From Streptomyces sindenensis (GTDB lineage Bacteria > Actinomycetota > Actinomycetes > Streptomycetales > Streptomycetaceae), in NCBI RefSeq assembly GCF_014649035.1, contig NZ_BMSG01000007.1, forward strand, positions 1-64,000: a stretch of DNA of 64,000 bases, written 5' to 3'. Of this stretch, positions 34,829 to 42,093 are shown one piece after another. Each line of letters starts with the position of its first letter. The first letter of the stretch is position 1. A model generated the notes under the pieces. It made no database searches. It was not told the DNA's origin and saw only the letters and a program-made list of their open reading frames with translations. The position numbers and the translations under genes were made by a program.

Positions 34829-36637
34829 TCAGGCGACGGAACGCAGCCAGACCTCGCAGCTGAGCGTGGAGTTGATGGATCCGTCCTTCAGGTCCGGGGT
34901 GCCCGGCCGGCTGCACAGATCCGCGAGACGGGCGGCGTCGATGAGCCCCGCCTTGCCCAGCGCGCTCTCCTGCCAGAGCTCGATGAGTTCCGCGCGGTGC
35001 CGGTAGAGACCGCCGACCGCGTCGAAGCTGCCCTCGGCCTTGGAGGTGCGGGCCCGACACGCGTCCGGCAGGATCCCGCGCATCGCCTCCATCAGCAGCG
35101 GCTTGTACGCGTAGGGGGTCGCCCGGTCCTCGACGCGTACGGAGAGCGCGGCGTCCACCACGGCCTCGTCGAAGTACGGCATGGACAACGGCACTCCGGC
35201 GAGCCGGGAGGCGTCACAGGTGGACGCCATGTCCAGGGTGGTGGTGAGCAGGTTGTCCAGCTCCAGATGCCGGCTGACGACCGGACTGCGGGGCTCCGCC
35301 TCCGCGACCACCCGGGCGAGCTCCTTCGCCAGCAGCTCCCGGCAGTCGGCCGTGAGCCAGGACGGCACCACGGGCTGGCGTACCCAGTTCAGCCCGGGGG
35401 CGCTGAAGCTGAGATCGCCCGACCCGTCCAGGTCGACGGCGGCCAAGGAGCTGCGGTACGAACCCCGGTTGGCCAGTTGGCGCAGCACGGTGGTCCAGGA
35501 CCATCCATAAAGAATTCCATATGCGCGAATACGCTGAAGAGAGAGAAGAGGGCGACGGGTCAGCAGGCTGTAATAGTGCGATCCGGAACTGAAGAACAGA
35601 TGGTCTCCGCCCTGGCCGCCCATATGCAGCCGGGAGCCCCGTTCCGCCATGCGGGACATGAGGATTGTCGCGCGTTTCCGGCTGACTGCGATCATTCCGG
35701 GAAAATCGGACCGACAGGTGGTGTCGAGTGCGCCCGAATAGAAGAGCGGCTGTTCCTCGGGAGGGAGCTGGTAATGCTCCACGTGCGGCCATGCGGATGC
35801 GGCGACCCGCGCCCAGTGGCCGTCCTCGTTGATGGATTCGTCACCGCCGTTGGTGCAGACGATGAATTCTCCCTCGCCGAGCTGGCCCGCGGCGATCGAG
35901 CTGAGCGAGGTGGAATCGAGGCCGCCGGAGAGGTCGGAGCTCATCAGTCCGCCGCGGTGGGTGCGGGCTCGCACCGAGGAGACCAGGGCTTCCCGTACGG
36001 CCGCGGCTCCCTCGGCCATCCGCAGCCGGGACTCGGGCGGCCGGTGCCGGCGTACGGTGCGGACCCGTTCGTCGCCCGCGCCGACCACCAGGCGCAGACC
36101 GGGCTCCACGGCGTCGACGCCGAGCCACATGGTGCGGCCGTCCAGGTGTCGCGGCACCGGCAGCAGCAGCTTCCAGGCGAGCGCCGACATGTCGATGGAG
36201 GCCCCGACGAGTTCGGCCAGGCGCAGCGCCCGGTCCGAGGCGACCACCGTGCCGTCGACCCGGCCGTGGTAGACGCGCCGGGTGCCGTAGGCGGTGCCCT
36301 GGACGTGCAGCGCGCCCGCGACGCTGCCGAGCACATGGAAGTCGCCGGGCAGCACCGACGGCAGGTTGTCGAGCGCGGCGGGGGAGCCGTTCATGCGGGC
36401 GACCAGGTCCTGGAGCTCGCCCCCGAGCCGGGGAAGGGTGCCGATCAGCGCCACGGAGTCGTGCCCGGCCCGGGCCACGGCCAGGTCTTCGTCGTCCCAG
36501 TTGCCCAGGATCCAGGGGCGGCCCGAAGGGTGGTCGACCGACTTGAAGCCGGGGTGCGCGGAACGCAGGCGACGGACCACGGCCGCCGCGTCGTCCCGAT
36601 CGGGAAAGGCCAGGAAGTGCGGCGTGCCGTGATCCAT
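34829..36637 (-). CDS. Lasso peptide macrolactam synthetase (cyclase, asparagine synthetase-like)
   Basis: 602 residues: an N-terminal glutaminase-like domain without the nucleophilic Cys, and a C-terminal ATP-pyrophosphatase domain with the ATP motif SSDLSGGLDSTS. This enzyme adenylates the side chain of the ring Asp/Glu and closes the macrolactam with the core N-terminus. GGQGGDHLFFSSGSHYY and EDRATPYAYKPLLMEAMRGILPD are other conserved parts. I chose the ATG at 36637, 9 bases from AGGAG; GTG at 36640 and TTG at 36646 are possible. The segment encoded around 35500-35780 has AT-richer codons than the rest. Next to the precursor gene. Confidence 0.93.
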   Translation of the reverse strand: MDHGTPHFLAFPDRDDAAAVVRRLRSAHPGFKSVDHPSGRPWILGNWDDEDLAVARAGHDSVALIGTLPRLGGELQDLVARMNGSPAALDNLPSVLPGDFHVLGSVAGALHVQGTAYGTRRVYHGRVDGTVVASDRALRLAELVGASIDMSALAWKLLLPVPRHLDGRTMWLGVDAVEPGLRLVVGAGDERVRTVRRHRPPESRLRMAEGAAAVREALVSSVRARTHRGGLMSSDLSGGLDSTSLSSIAAGQLGEGEFIVCTNGGDESINEDGHWARVAASAWPHVEHYQLPPEEQPLFYSGALDTTCRSDFPGMIAVSRKRATILMSRMAERGSRLHMGGQGGDHLFFSSGSHYYSLLTRRPLLSLQRIRAYGILYGWSWTTVLRQLANRGSYRSSLAAVDLDGSGDLSFSAPGLNWVRQPVVPSWLTADCRELLAKELARVVAEAEPRSPVVSRHLELDNLLTTTLDMASTCDASRLAGVPLSMPYFDEAVVDAALSVRVEDRATPYAYKPLLMEAMRGILPDACRARTSKAEGSFDAVGGLYRHRAELIELWQESALGKAGLIDAARLADLCSRPGTPDLKDGSINSTLSCEVWLRSVA

Positions 36638-36664
36638 CACAGTCAACTCCTGAGGAACGAGTTA

Positions 36665-36778
36665 CTAGAACCAGCCGGGGGCGTTCCAGTCGGCCTGGAT
36701 GATGACGACCAGGCCGGTCTCGCTGCGGAAGGAGCCCGCGGCATTGAACTCAGGGGTCTCGTAGACAGCCTTCTTCAT
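36665..36778 (-). CDS. Lasso peptide precursor, predicted core LVVIIQADWNAPGWF
   Basis: A 37-residue ORF, ATG at 36778, AAGGAG 8 bases upstream, TAG stop at 36665, 28 bases before the cyclase. The leader (1-22) fits the YxxPxLxxxGxxxxxTx pattern read by the RRE: Tyr6, Pro9, Phe11 in place of Leu, Gly15, Thr21. Thr21 is then the conserved residue at -2 and Gly22 is -1, so the core is residues 23-37, LVVIIQADWNAPGWF. Asp30 is core position 8, giving a Leu1-Asp8 macrolactam ring and a WNAPGWF tail with Trp and Phe as possible plugs. No Cys. A Gly22 start (nine-residue ring) is less likely. Confidence 0.9.
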   Translation of the reverse strand: MKKAVYETPEFNAAGSFRSETGLVVIIQADWNAPGWF

Positions 36779-36857
36779 GGATGACACTCCTTTTCTCTCT
36801 ACGGATGGAGCATGGCGAGGCTTATCGTGCTGACCCGCGATGCGTCGATCAAGAGGA

Positions 36858-36875
36858 GTGGCAGGTGGGTGCCAC
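36858..36875 (-). promoter_or_regulatory. Inverted repeat upstream of the lasso precursor
   Basis: GTGGCA and TGCCAC (perfect 6-bp arms, 6-base spacer) lie 80 bases before the precursor ATG, between it and the secreted-protein gene on the same strand. It could be a weak terminator for that gene or an operator for the lasso operon. TTGATC and a nearby GATAAG on the minus strand are promoter candidates, but the spacing is not ideal. Confidence 0.4.
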
Positions 36876-36931
36876 AGCGGAATGTGCGTCCCCGGCTATT
36901 TCTTCCGGCGGAGTGAAGGCCCTTGTTTCTG

Positions 36932-37618
36932 TTACTCGCAGCCGCGCTGCCAGTTCCAGCCGATAAACGTGTTTTTCAGGTCGACCTCGAACTCGCAGGA
37001 CGCGGTTCCGTCGGCCTTGAGGGCGACGGTGGAGCGGTGCGTGTTGGCGTACACGTTGCCCGTCAGGTCGAAGATTCCCTTGTAGGTGAACGAGGCGTCG
37101 GCCACGTTGGTGGAGACGGCGCAGTTCGCGACGCAGTCGGCGGAGGTGCCCGAGGACTTCAGCGACCAGCCCGCGTTCCACGGTTCGCGGTTCCACTGCT
37201 GGGTCGCTTCGGTGGACGAGGCGGTGACCACCGTGCCGTCGGAGCTCCAGTCGGACGTCGTGTAGAGCCCCGTCATCCGGATGTTGCAGCAGTCGTACAT
37301 CTCGGACCAGCTGCGGACCTGCCGGTCGCCCTGGGCGGCGGCCCGGGTCGTCCGTGCGGTCGCGGCCGGGCCGGACTTCGCGACCAGCCGTGCGGGGCCG
37401 AGCACCGGCTCGCAGTCGGGGCCGATGGAGACGTCCTGCCGTACGGCCATGCCCTCGGGCGGTACGGGCAGGGCGCCCGACAGCTTCACGTCCCCGCACG
37501 CACGGGTATCGCCGGATGCCGCCGTCGCGGGCTGGGCCGGAGCCGCGGTGGCGGCGGTGGCGGTGAGCGCGATCAGACCGGTGGTGAGCGCTGCGGCGAG
37601 TGCGATTCGATTGCGCAA
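36932..37618 (-). CDS. Secreted Cys-containing protein, function unknown
   Basis: 228 residues from a TTG start at 37618 (AGGAAAGG upstream). A Sec signal peptide (LRNRIALAAALTTGLIALTATAATAAP) is followed by a mature part rich in Ser, Thr and Asn with six or more Cys (ACGDVKL, DCEPV, YDCCNIRM, DCVANCAV, SCEF, RGCE), probably disulfide-bonded. The C-terminal half has a beta-rich pattern (FTYKGIFDLTGNVYANTHRSTVALKADGTASCEFEVDLKNT). I do not recognise a family. It sits 154 bases upstream of the lasso precursor on the same strand; a link is possible but unproven. Confidence 0.8.
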   Translation of the reverse strand: MRNRIALAAALTTGLIALTATAATAAPAQPATAASGDTRACGDVKLSGALPVPPEGMAVRQDVSIGPDCEPVLGPARLVAKSGPAATARTTRAAAQGDRQVRSWSEMYDCCNIRMTGLYTTSDWSSDGTVVTASSTEATQQWNREPWNAGWSLKSSGTSADCVANCAVSTNVADASFTYKGIFDLTGNVYANTHRSTVALKADGTASCEFEVDLKNTFIGWNWQRGCE

Positions 37619-37741
37619 TGTACTTGCCTTTCCTCGGGGTTCGCCGTGGAGCGTAACGGCGCCCCGCCCGCTCGAAACGCAACCGGGAGAGGGTTGGCAT
37701 GAAGGTGACAGGCGTATGCCGGCGGGATGTGCCCGAACGTG

Positions 37742-37775
37742 CGGAACCCGGCTCTCGGAGGAGGGCCGGGTTCCG
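37742..37775 (-). terminator. Terminator of the DUF3558 lipoprotein gene
   Basis: GGAACCCGGC and GCCGGGTTCC (perfect 10-bp stem, 12-base loop) lie 90 bases after the stop of the minus-strand DUF3558 gene at 37864. The rest of the gap to the secreted-protein start (37619-37741) holds nothing I can name beyond that gene's leader. Confidence 0.7.
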
Positions 37776-37863
37776 GAAAAGCTGTGTTCACCGAGGTCGT
37801 CACGCCCCGTCGGCCGTGCGGGCCTCAGGTCACCCGGGGCGTGCGGCCCCCGGGGGCGGGACG

Positions 37864-38709
37864 TCAGCTCGACTTCGGCTTGGTCGTGCCCTTGCCCGTG
37901 GCCGCGTCCTTCCCGCCGCTCTCGGAGCTGTCCTTCCCGTCGCCCTTGGCGTCGTCCCCGGAGCCGCTCTTCGCCGGAGGCGTGGTCTCGGCGTCGGCGA
38001 TCTCGTCGACCGCGGCGACCGCTTCCTTCGCCGCCTTCCGGGCGCCCTTGACGATGTCCGAGGAGGACGGGGTCTTCGCACCCGCGTAGCCCGCGCCGTT
38101 GTACGTCAGGGTGACGACGACGTTGCCCGTGCGCGCCACGACGGTGGCGTACACGAAGTCCTCGTCCGTCTTGCTGAGGCCGTACGTGACCAGGGTCGCC
38201 TCGTCGCCGATGCCGGCGGCGGGCTCCGCGGCGACCTTCTTGGCGCCCTCGGACTCCTTCGCCTTGGTGACCTGCTTCGTGTAGTCGGCGGTGGCGCGCT
38301 TGGCGCCGCTGCCCAGCGACTGGTCCGAGTCGAACCGGGTGAAGCCGACGTCCATCCAGCGGTACTGCGAGCCCTTGACGCCCTGGTCGTCCAGGCCGTT
38401 CCAGGAGCAGCTGCTGCGGACCGACAGGTCGGAGGACCCGCCCGCGGTGCCGCCCTTCTTCTTGGCGTCGGGCACCAGGTCCTCGATCGTCTTCTTCCCG
38501 ATCGAGGTGCACGGGTCGGGCAGATCGGAGAACTTCGCCGGTTCGACGGTGGGCTCCGAGGGCTTGGTGCCGGCCGTGCCGGACGCCGAGGAGCCCGCGC
38601 TCTTCTTGCCGTCGGAGCCGGAGTCCGACGAGCAGCCGACGGCTACGAGCATCACCGGAACGGCGGCGCAGGCGAGGATGCGGGACAGGCGCGGGGCAGA
38701 TCGGTGCAT
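37864..38709 (-). CDS. DUF3558 lipoprotein (first copy)
   Basis: 281 residues. Lipoprotein signal with lipobox VAVGC (Cys26), Ser/Gly/Lys-rich linker to about 50, then DUF3558 (FSDLPDPCTSIGKKTIEDLVPD, SSCSWNGLDDQGVKGSQYRWMDVGFTRF, PAAGIGDEATLVTYG, ATVVARTGNVVVTLTYNGAG). The C-terminal 45 residues are a Lys/Ser/Gly/Asp-rich tail. Two Cys probably pair in the domain. DUF3558 proteins are abundant outer-face lipoproteins of actinobacteria without a known role. A diverged paralogue is encoded at 38906. Confidence 0.9.
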   Translation of the reverse strand: MHRSAPRLSRILACAAVPVMLVAVGCSSDSGSDGKKSAGSSASGTAGTKPSEPTVEPAKFSDLPDPCTSIGKKTIEDLVPDAKKKGGTAGGSSDLSVRSSCSWNGLDDQGVKGSQYRWMDVGFTRFDSDQSLGSGAKRATADYTKQVTKAKESEGAKKVAAEPAAGIGDEATLVTYGLSKTDEDFVYATVVARTGNVVVTLTYNGAGYAGAKTPSSSDIVKGARKAAKEAVAAVDEIADAETTPPAKSGSGDDAKGDGKDSSESGGKDAATGKGTTKPKSS

Positions 38710-38856
38710 GGTTCCTTCACTCGGATGGCACGGAGGGGAGCCCTCGGTGCTGGAGGTCTCGGTTCGTGCGGTGTGCGGGCGGGCTCGGTAGCGGGTCGGT
38801 ACGTCTTCCGGACAGCCACCGTACGACGGGCGGCCGGCCTGCCGCGCCGCCGCCGG

Positions 38857-38894
38857 GAGCCCCCGAGGACCGGAGAACCGGCCGGTGGGGGCTC
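38857..38894 (-). terminator. Terminator between the two DUF3558 genes
   Basis: GAGCCCCC and GGGGGCTC enclose a second small ACCGG/CCGGT stem, just past the stop of the DUF3558 gene at 38906 on the minus strand. Confidence 0.65.
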
Positions 38895-38905
38895 GTCGGA
38901 GGGGG

Positions 38906-39751
38906 CTATTCGCTGAGCGCCTCGGCCAGCTTCCGGGCCAGTGCCTGGGCCTTCTCCTGAAGTTCCTTGCCGTCGGGCACCTGGGTGACGAGGGCCGGCT
39001 GCTCGGCGTACCGGACGGTCACGACCACGTTCGATGTGCGGAACACCACGCTCACCCGGTGATGCTGTGCGGTGGAACCTGCCGTTTTGGGTAGATCCTG
39101 TAGGAATGCGGCATCTCCGAGGTTGTCGAGGATGCGGGAGGGGAGGGCTTCCTCCGGGCTGCCGCTGCTTCCGGGGGTCCCGCCGGTGCTTTCGCCGTCG
39201 CTTCCGGAGGGCGAGGGGTCGGCGGAACCCGTGGCGTCGGCGTCGCCGTCGGCCGGATCCTTCGCCTTCTCGCTCGCCTCGCCCTTCTTGTCCTTCTCGT
39301 CGGGCGGGGTCGCCGAGGACAGGCCCGCGGCCTTCTCCTTCTTCGCGTACACGGTGTCGGCGCGGTCGTCGTCGCTGACGGCGGGGTCGTACGAGACGAC
39401 GCGCTCGAAGTCGATGGAGAGGCTCCGGGTGGCGTTCGGCCCGTCGGCCTTCCAACTGCAGCCGACCTTGCGGTCCGTGTCGTACGTGACGGCCGCCGAG
39501 CCCCGGAACACCTTGTCCTGCTGGTCCCCGGGCAGTTCCGCGGCGCCGGGGAGCAGGTCCTTCAGCGTGGAGCGCGGCACGGCCCGGCAAGGGGCGGGCA
39601 GGGTGAGGTACTTGCCGGGGGGCGCGGGGGTGACCGTCGGGCTGCCCGCCTTGCTGTCGGCGCCGTTCGCGTTGCCGCCGTCGCCGGCGCTGCAGCCGAC
39701 GACGAGCGCTGCGAGAAGCGCGACGCCGGGTACGTACGCCATGTGTCGCAC
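38906..39751 (-). CDS. DUF3558 lipoprotein (second copy)
   Basis: 281 residues from the GTG at 39751 (AAGGGAG 9 bases upstream; ATG at 39742 is an alternative). Lipobox VVGC after a short hydrophobic stretch (GVALLAALVVG). The domain is recognised by LPAPCRAVPRSTLKDLLPGA, KVGCSWKADGPNATRSLSIDFERV, LGDAAFLQDL and HHRVSVVFRTSNVVVTVRYAEQ. A long Glu/Lys/Asp/Ser/Gly linker (about 160-210) splits the domain, unlike the first copy. The copies are adjacent, same strand, separate transcripts. Confidence 0.9.
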   Translation of the reverse strand: MRHMAYVPGVALLAALVVGCSAGDGGNANGADSKAGSPTVTPAPPGKYLTLPAPCRAVPRSTLKDLLPGAAELPGDQQDKVFRGSAAVTYDTDRKVGCSWKADGPNATRSLSIDFERVVSYDPAVSDDDRADTVYAKKEKAAGLSSATPPDEKDKKGEASEKAKDPADGDADATGSADPSPSGSDGESTGGTPGSSGSPEEALPSRILDNLGDAAFLQDLPKTAGSTAQHHRVSVVFRTSNVVVTVRYAEQPALVTQVPDGKELQEKAQALARKLAEALSE

Positions 39752-39914
39752 CGTCCCAGGCTCCCTTCGGTACGGAAAACGAGTTGCCGCTCGAAGGCGG
39801 CCGATGGACACAATGTGTATCGCACGCGCTGCTGTGAATGCCGGTCGGCCGACGGGTTTGCCGACCTTGGCACCGGTTTTGCGCTTTCAGTCTTTTCGGG
39901 GGAATCGAGGAGTT

Positions 39915-41108
39915 ATGTCGTACGTAGAGGTGCCGGGGGCGAAGGTTCCCATCCGGATGTGGACGGACCCCGCGTCGGTCGAGGACGTCGCCATGCAGCA
40001 GCTGCGCAACGTGTCCACGCTGCCGTGGATCAAGGGTCTGGCCGTCATGCCGGACGTCCACTTCGGCAAGGGGGCGACGGTCGGATCGGTGATCGCGATG
40101 CGGGGCGCGGTGTGCCCGGCGGCGGTCGGGGTGGACATCGGCTGCGGGATGTCCGCCGTCAGGACGTCCCTCACCGCGAACGATCTCCCCGGTGACCTGT
40201 CACGGCTGCGCTCCAAGATCGAGCAGGCGATTCCGGTCGGCCGGGGGATGCACGACGACGCGGTGGACCCGGGGAGGCTGCACGGGTTCCCCACGGCGGG
40301 CTGGGACGACTTCTGGGGGCGGTTCGGGGGGATCGCGGACGCGGTCAAGTTCCGTCAGGAGCGTGCCACGAAGCAGATGGGGACGCTCGGATCGGGAAAT
40401 CACATGATCGAGTTCTGCCTCGACAGTGAGGGTGCGGTGTGGCTGATGCTGCACTCGGGCTCCCGCAACATCGGCAAGGAGCTTGCCGAGCACCACATCG
40501 GCATCGCGCAGAAGCTTCCGCACAACCAGGGCCTCGTCGACCGGGACCTGGCGGTCTTCATCTCGGACACCCCGCAGATGGCCGACTACCGGAACGACCT
40601 CTACTGGGCGCAGGAGTACGCCAAGTACAACCGCGCGGTCATGATGGCGCTCTTCAAGGACGTGGTCCGCCGGGAGTTCAAGAAGGCGAAGCCGGTCTTC
40701 GAGCCGGAGATCTCCTGCCACCACAACTACGTGGCGGAGGAGCGGTACGACGGGGCGGACCTGCTCGTGACCCGCAAGGGGGCGATCCGCGCCGGTTCCG
40801 GGGAGTACGGGATCATCCCCGGTTCGATGGGGACCAGTTCGTACATCGTGAAGGGCCTCGGCAACGAGAAGGCGTTCAACTCGGCTTCGCACGGCGCCGG
40901 TCGCCGGATGAGCCGGAACGCGGCCAAGCGCCGATTCACGGTGCGCGACCTGGAGGAGCAGACGCGGGGCGTGGAGTGCCGGAAGGACTCCGGTGTCCTG
41001 GACGAGATCCCGGCCGCGTACAAGCCGATCGACCAGGTCATGGAGCAGCAGCGGGACCTGGTCGAGGTCGTCGCGAAGCTCAAGCAGGTCATCTGCATCA
41101 AGGGCTGA
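39915..41108 (+). CDS. rtcB: RNA-splicing ligase RtcB
   Basis: 397 residues. GTP- and Mn-dependent ligation of 2',3'-cyclic phosphate RNA ends to 5'-OH ends. Metal ligands: Asp74 and Cys77 in GVDIGCGM, His163 in GSGNHMIEF, His180 in LHSGSRNIG. The guanylylated His is His326 in SASHGAGRRMSR. GAGGAG precedes the ATG at 39915. No rtcA, archease or rtcR is adjacent, so it is a stand-alone copy, usual for Streptomyces. It is divergent from a DUF3558 gene. Confidence 0.96.
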   Translation: MSYVEVPGAKVPIRMWTDPASVEDVAMQQLRNVSTLPWIKGLAVMPDVHFGKGATVGSVIAMRGAVCPAAVGVDIGCGMSAVRTSLTANDLPGDLSRLRSKIEQAIPVGRGMHDDAVDPGRLHGFPTAGWDDFWGRFGGIADAVKFRQERATKQMGTLGSGNHMIEFCLDSEGAVWLMLHSGSRNIGKELAEHHIGIAQKLPHNQGLVDRDLAVFISDTPQMADYRNDLYWAQEYAKYNRAVMMALFKDVVRREFKKAKPVFEPEISCHHNYVAEERYDGADLLVTRKGAIRAGSGEYGIIPGSMGTSSYIVKGLGNEKAFNSASHGAGRRMSRNAAKRRFTVRDLEEQTRGVECRKDSGVLDEIPAAYKPIDQVMEQQRDLVEVVAKLKQVICIKG

Positions 41109-41124
41109 GGTCTTTCCGGTCCGA

Positions 41125-41153
41125 GGCGGGTCCCCCCTGGGGGGGGATCCGCC
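41125..41153. terminator. Terminator between rtcB and the convergent HAD gene
   Basis: GGCGG...TCCCCCC against GGGGGGATCCGCC forms a stem of about 12 bp. It lies 17 bases after the rtcB stop and can serve both directions. Confidence 0.6.
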
Positions 41154-41270
41154 TGCTCCCCGCCCCCGTGCGTCGTGCAGTCCGGCGTCCCCGTCACCGC
41201 GAAGATGTGGACGGAGAGGCCCGCCGGGGCCGCCCTTCTTCCTGGCACGGCCGCCCGCGCGGCACGCGGC

Positions 41271-41948
41271 TCAGCGCGCCGCGTCCGCCAGGTCCGCCTC
41301 CGTCAGCGAGGTCACCAGGACCGTGCGCGGACCCGGTTCGATGCCCGGCACCGACGGGACCGCGAGCAGGCGGCACCCCGCGGCCAGGGCGGCGGCCGCG
41401 CCGGTGGGGGTGTCCTCGACGGCCAGGCAGTCGGGTGCTGCCACGCCGAGCGCGGCGGCCGCGGCCAGGTACGGGTCGGGGTGCGGCTTCCCCCGCTCCG
41501 TCTCGCCCGAGGCGACCGATGCGTCGAAGCGGTGCCGGCCCAGGGTGTCCAGCACCAGGTCGGCCACGTGCCGCTCGGACGCGGTCACCAGGGCCGTCGG
41601 TACGCCCAGGGCGCGCGCCCGGTCCAGGAGCCGGAGCGCGCCCGGCTGGACGGTCACCCCGGCCGCCACCCGTGCCGTGAACTCCCGGTCCAGCCGCGCC
41701 GCCGCCTGCGCCGGGGACAGCGCGGTGCGGCCGTCGCGTACGAGGCGGTCGGCGGCGTCGGCCAGTGCGGCGCCCGCGAACGGGGCGAGCGTGCCCGGGT
41801 CGGCCGGGGAGCCCTGCGCCCGCAGGAAGCCGGCGACGGTGTCCAGCCAGGCGTGCTCGGTGTCGACGAGGGTGCCGTCCATGTCGCAGAGCAGGGCCGC
41901 CGGGCGGGGGAGCGGGGGGAGCTGGGCGTGCTGGGGGAGCGGGGGCAT
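41271..41948 (-). CDS. HAD family hydrolase next to an ABC uptake locus
   Basis: 225 residues. Motif I LCDMDGTLVDTE, motif II VTASER, motif III GKPHPDPYL, motif IV VEDTPTGAAAALAAG, the phosphoglucomutase/phosphonatase-like IA layout with a helical cap. The start ATG at 41948 opens a Pro-rich 20-residue tail; upstream sequence is low-complexity. It lies downstream of the GntR regulator on the same strand and faces the transport operon, so it may act on the phosphorylated compound that is imported. Confidence 0.88.
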   Translation of the reverse strand: MPPLPQHAQLPPLPRPAALLCDMDGTLVDTEHAWLDTVAGFLRAQGSPADPGTLAPFAGAALADAADRLVRDGRTALSPAQAAARLDREFTARVAAGVTVQPGALRLLDRARALGVPTALVTASERHVADLVLDTLGRHRFDASVASGETERGKPHPDPYLAAAAALGVAAPDCLAVEDTPTGAAAALAAGCRLLAVPSVPGIEPGPRTVLVTSLTEADLADAAR

Positions 41949-42093
41949 GGCTGGGCTCGCTGTTCCTGGGGTCGGGGGCCGGGGTGCGGGAACCGTGTGC
42001 GGAGGGCCGGGAGTGGGGGTGCGGGGGGCGTGCGCGCCGGGCACGGGGAGCCGGGCGCGGGGAGCCGCGCGGCGGTCGTGGCCGGCCCGGTCC

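Noticed and set aside
36932..38512. Reading the secreted protein as a 526-residue fusion
   Set aside because: The long frame has a Gly/Arg-rich part antisense-like to the DUF3558 gene. The signal peptide at 37618 with a ribosome site marks the true start.
41949..42093. N-terminal extension of the HAD gene up to 42266
   Set aside because: The extension is an Arg/Pro/Thr-rich reading that overlaps the end of the GntR gene. The ATG at 41948 gives a normal HAD length.
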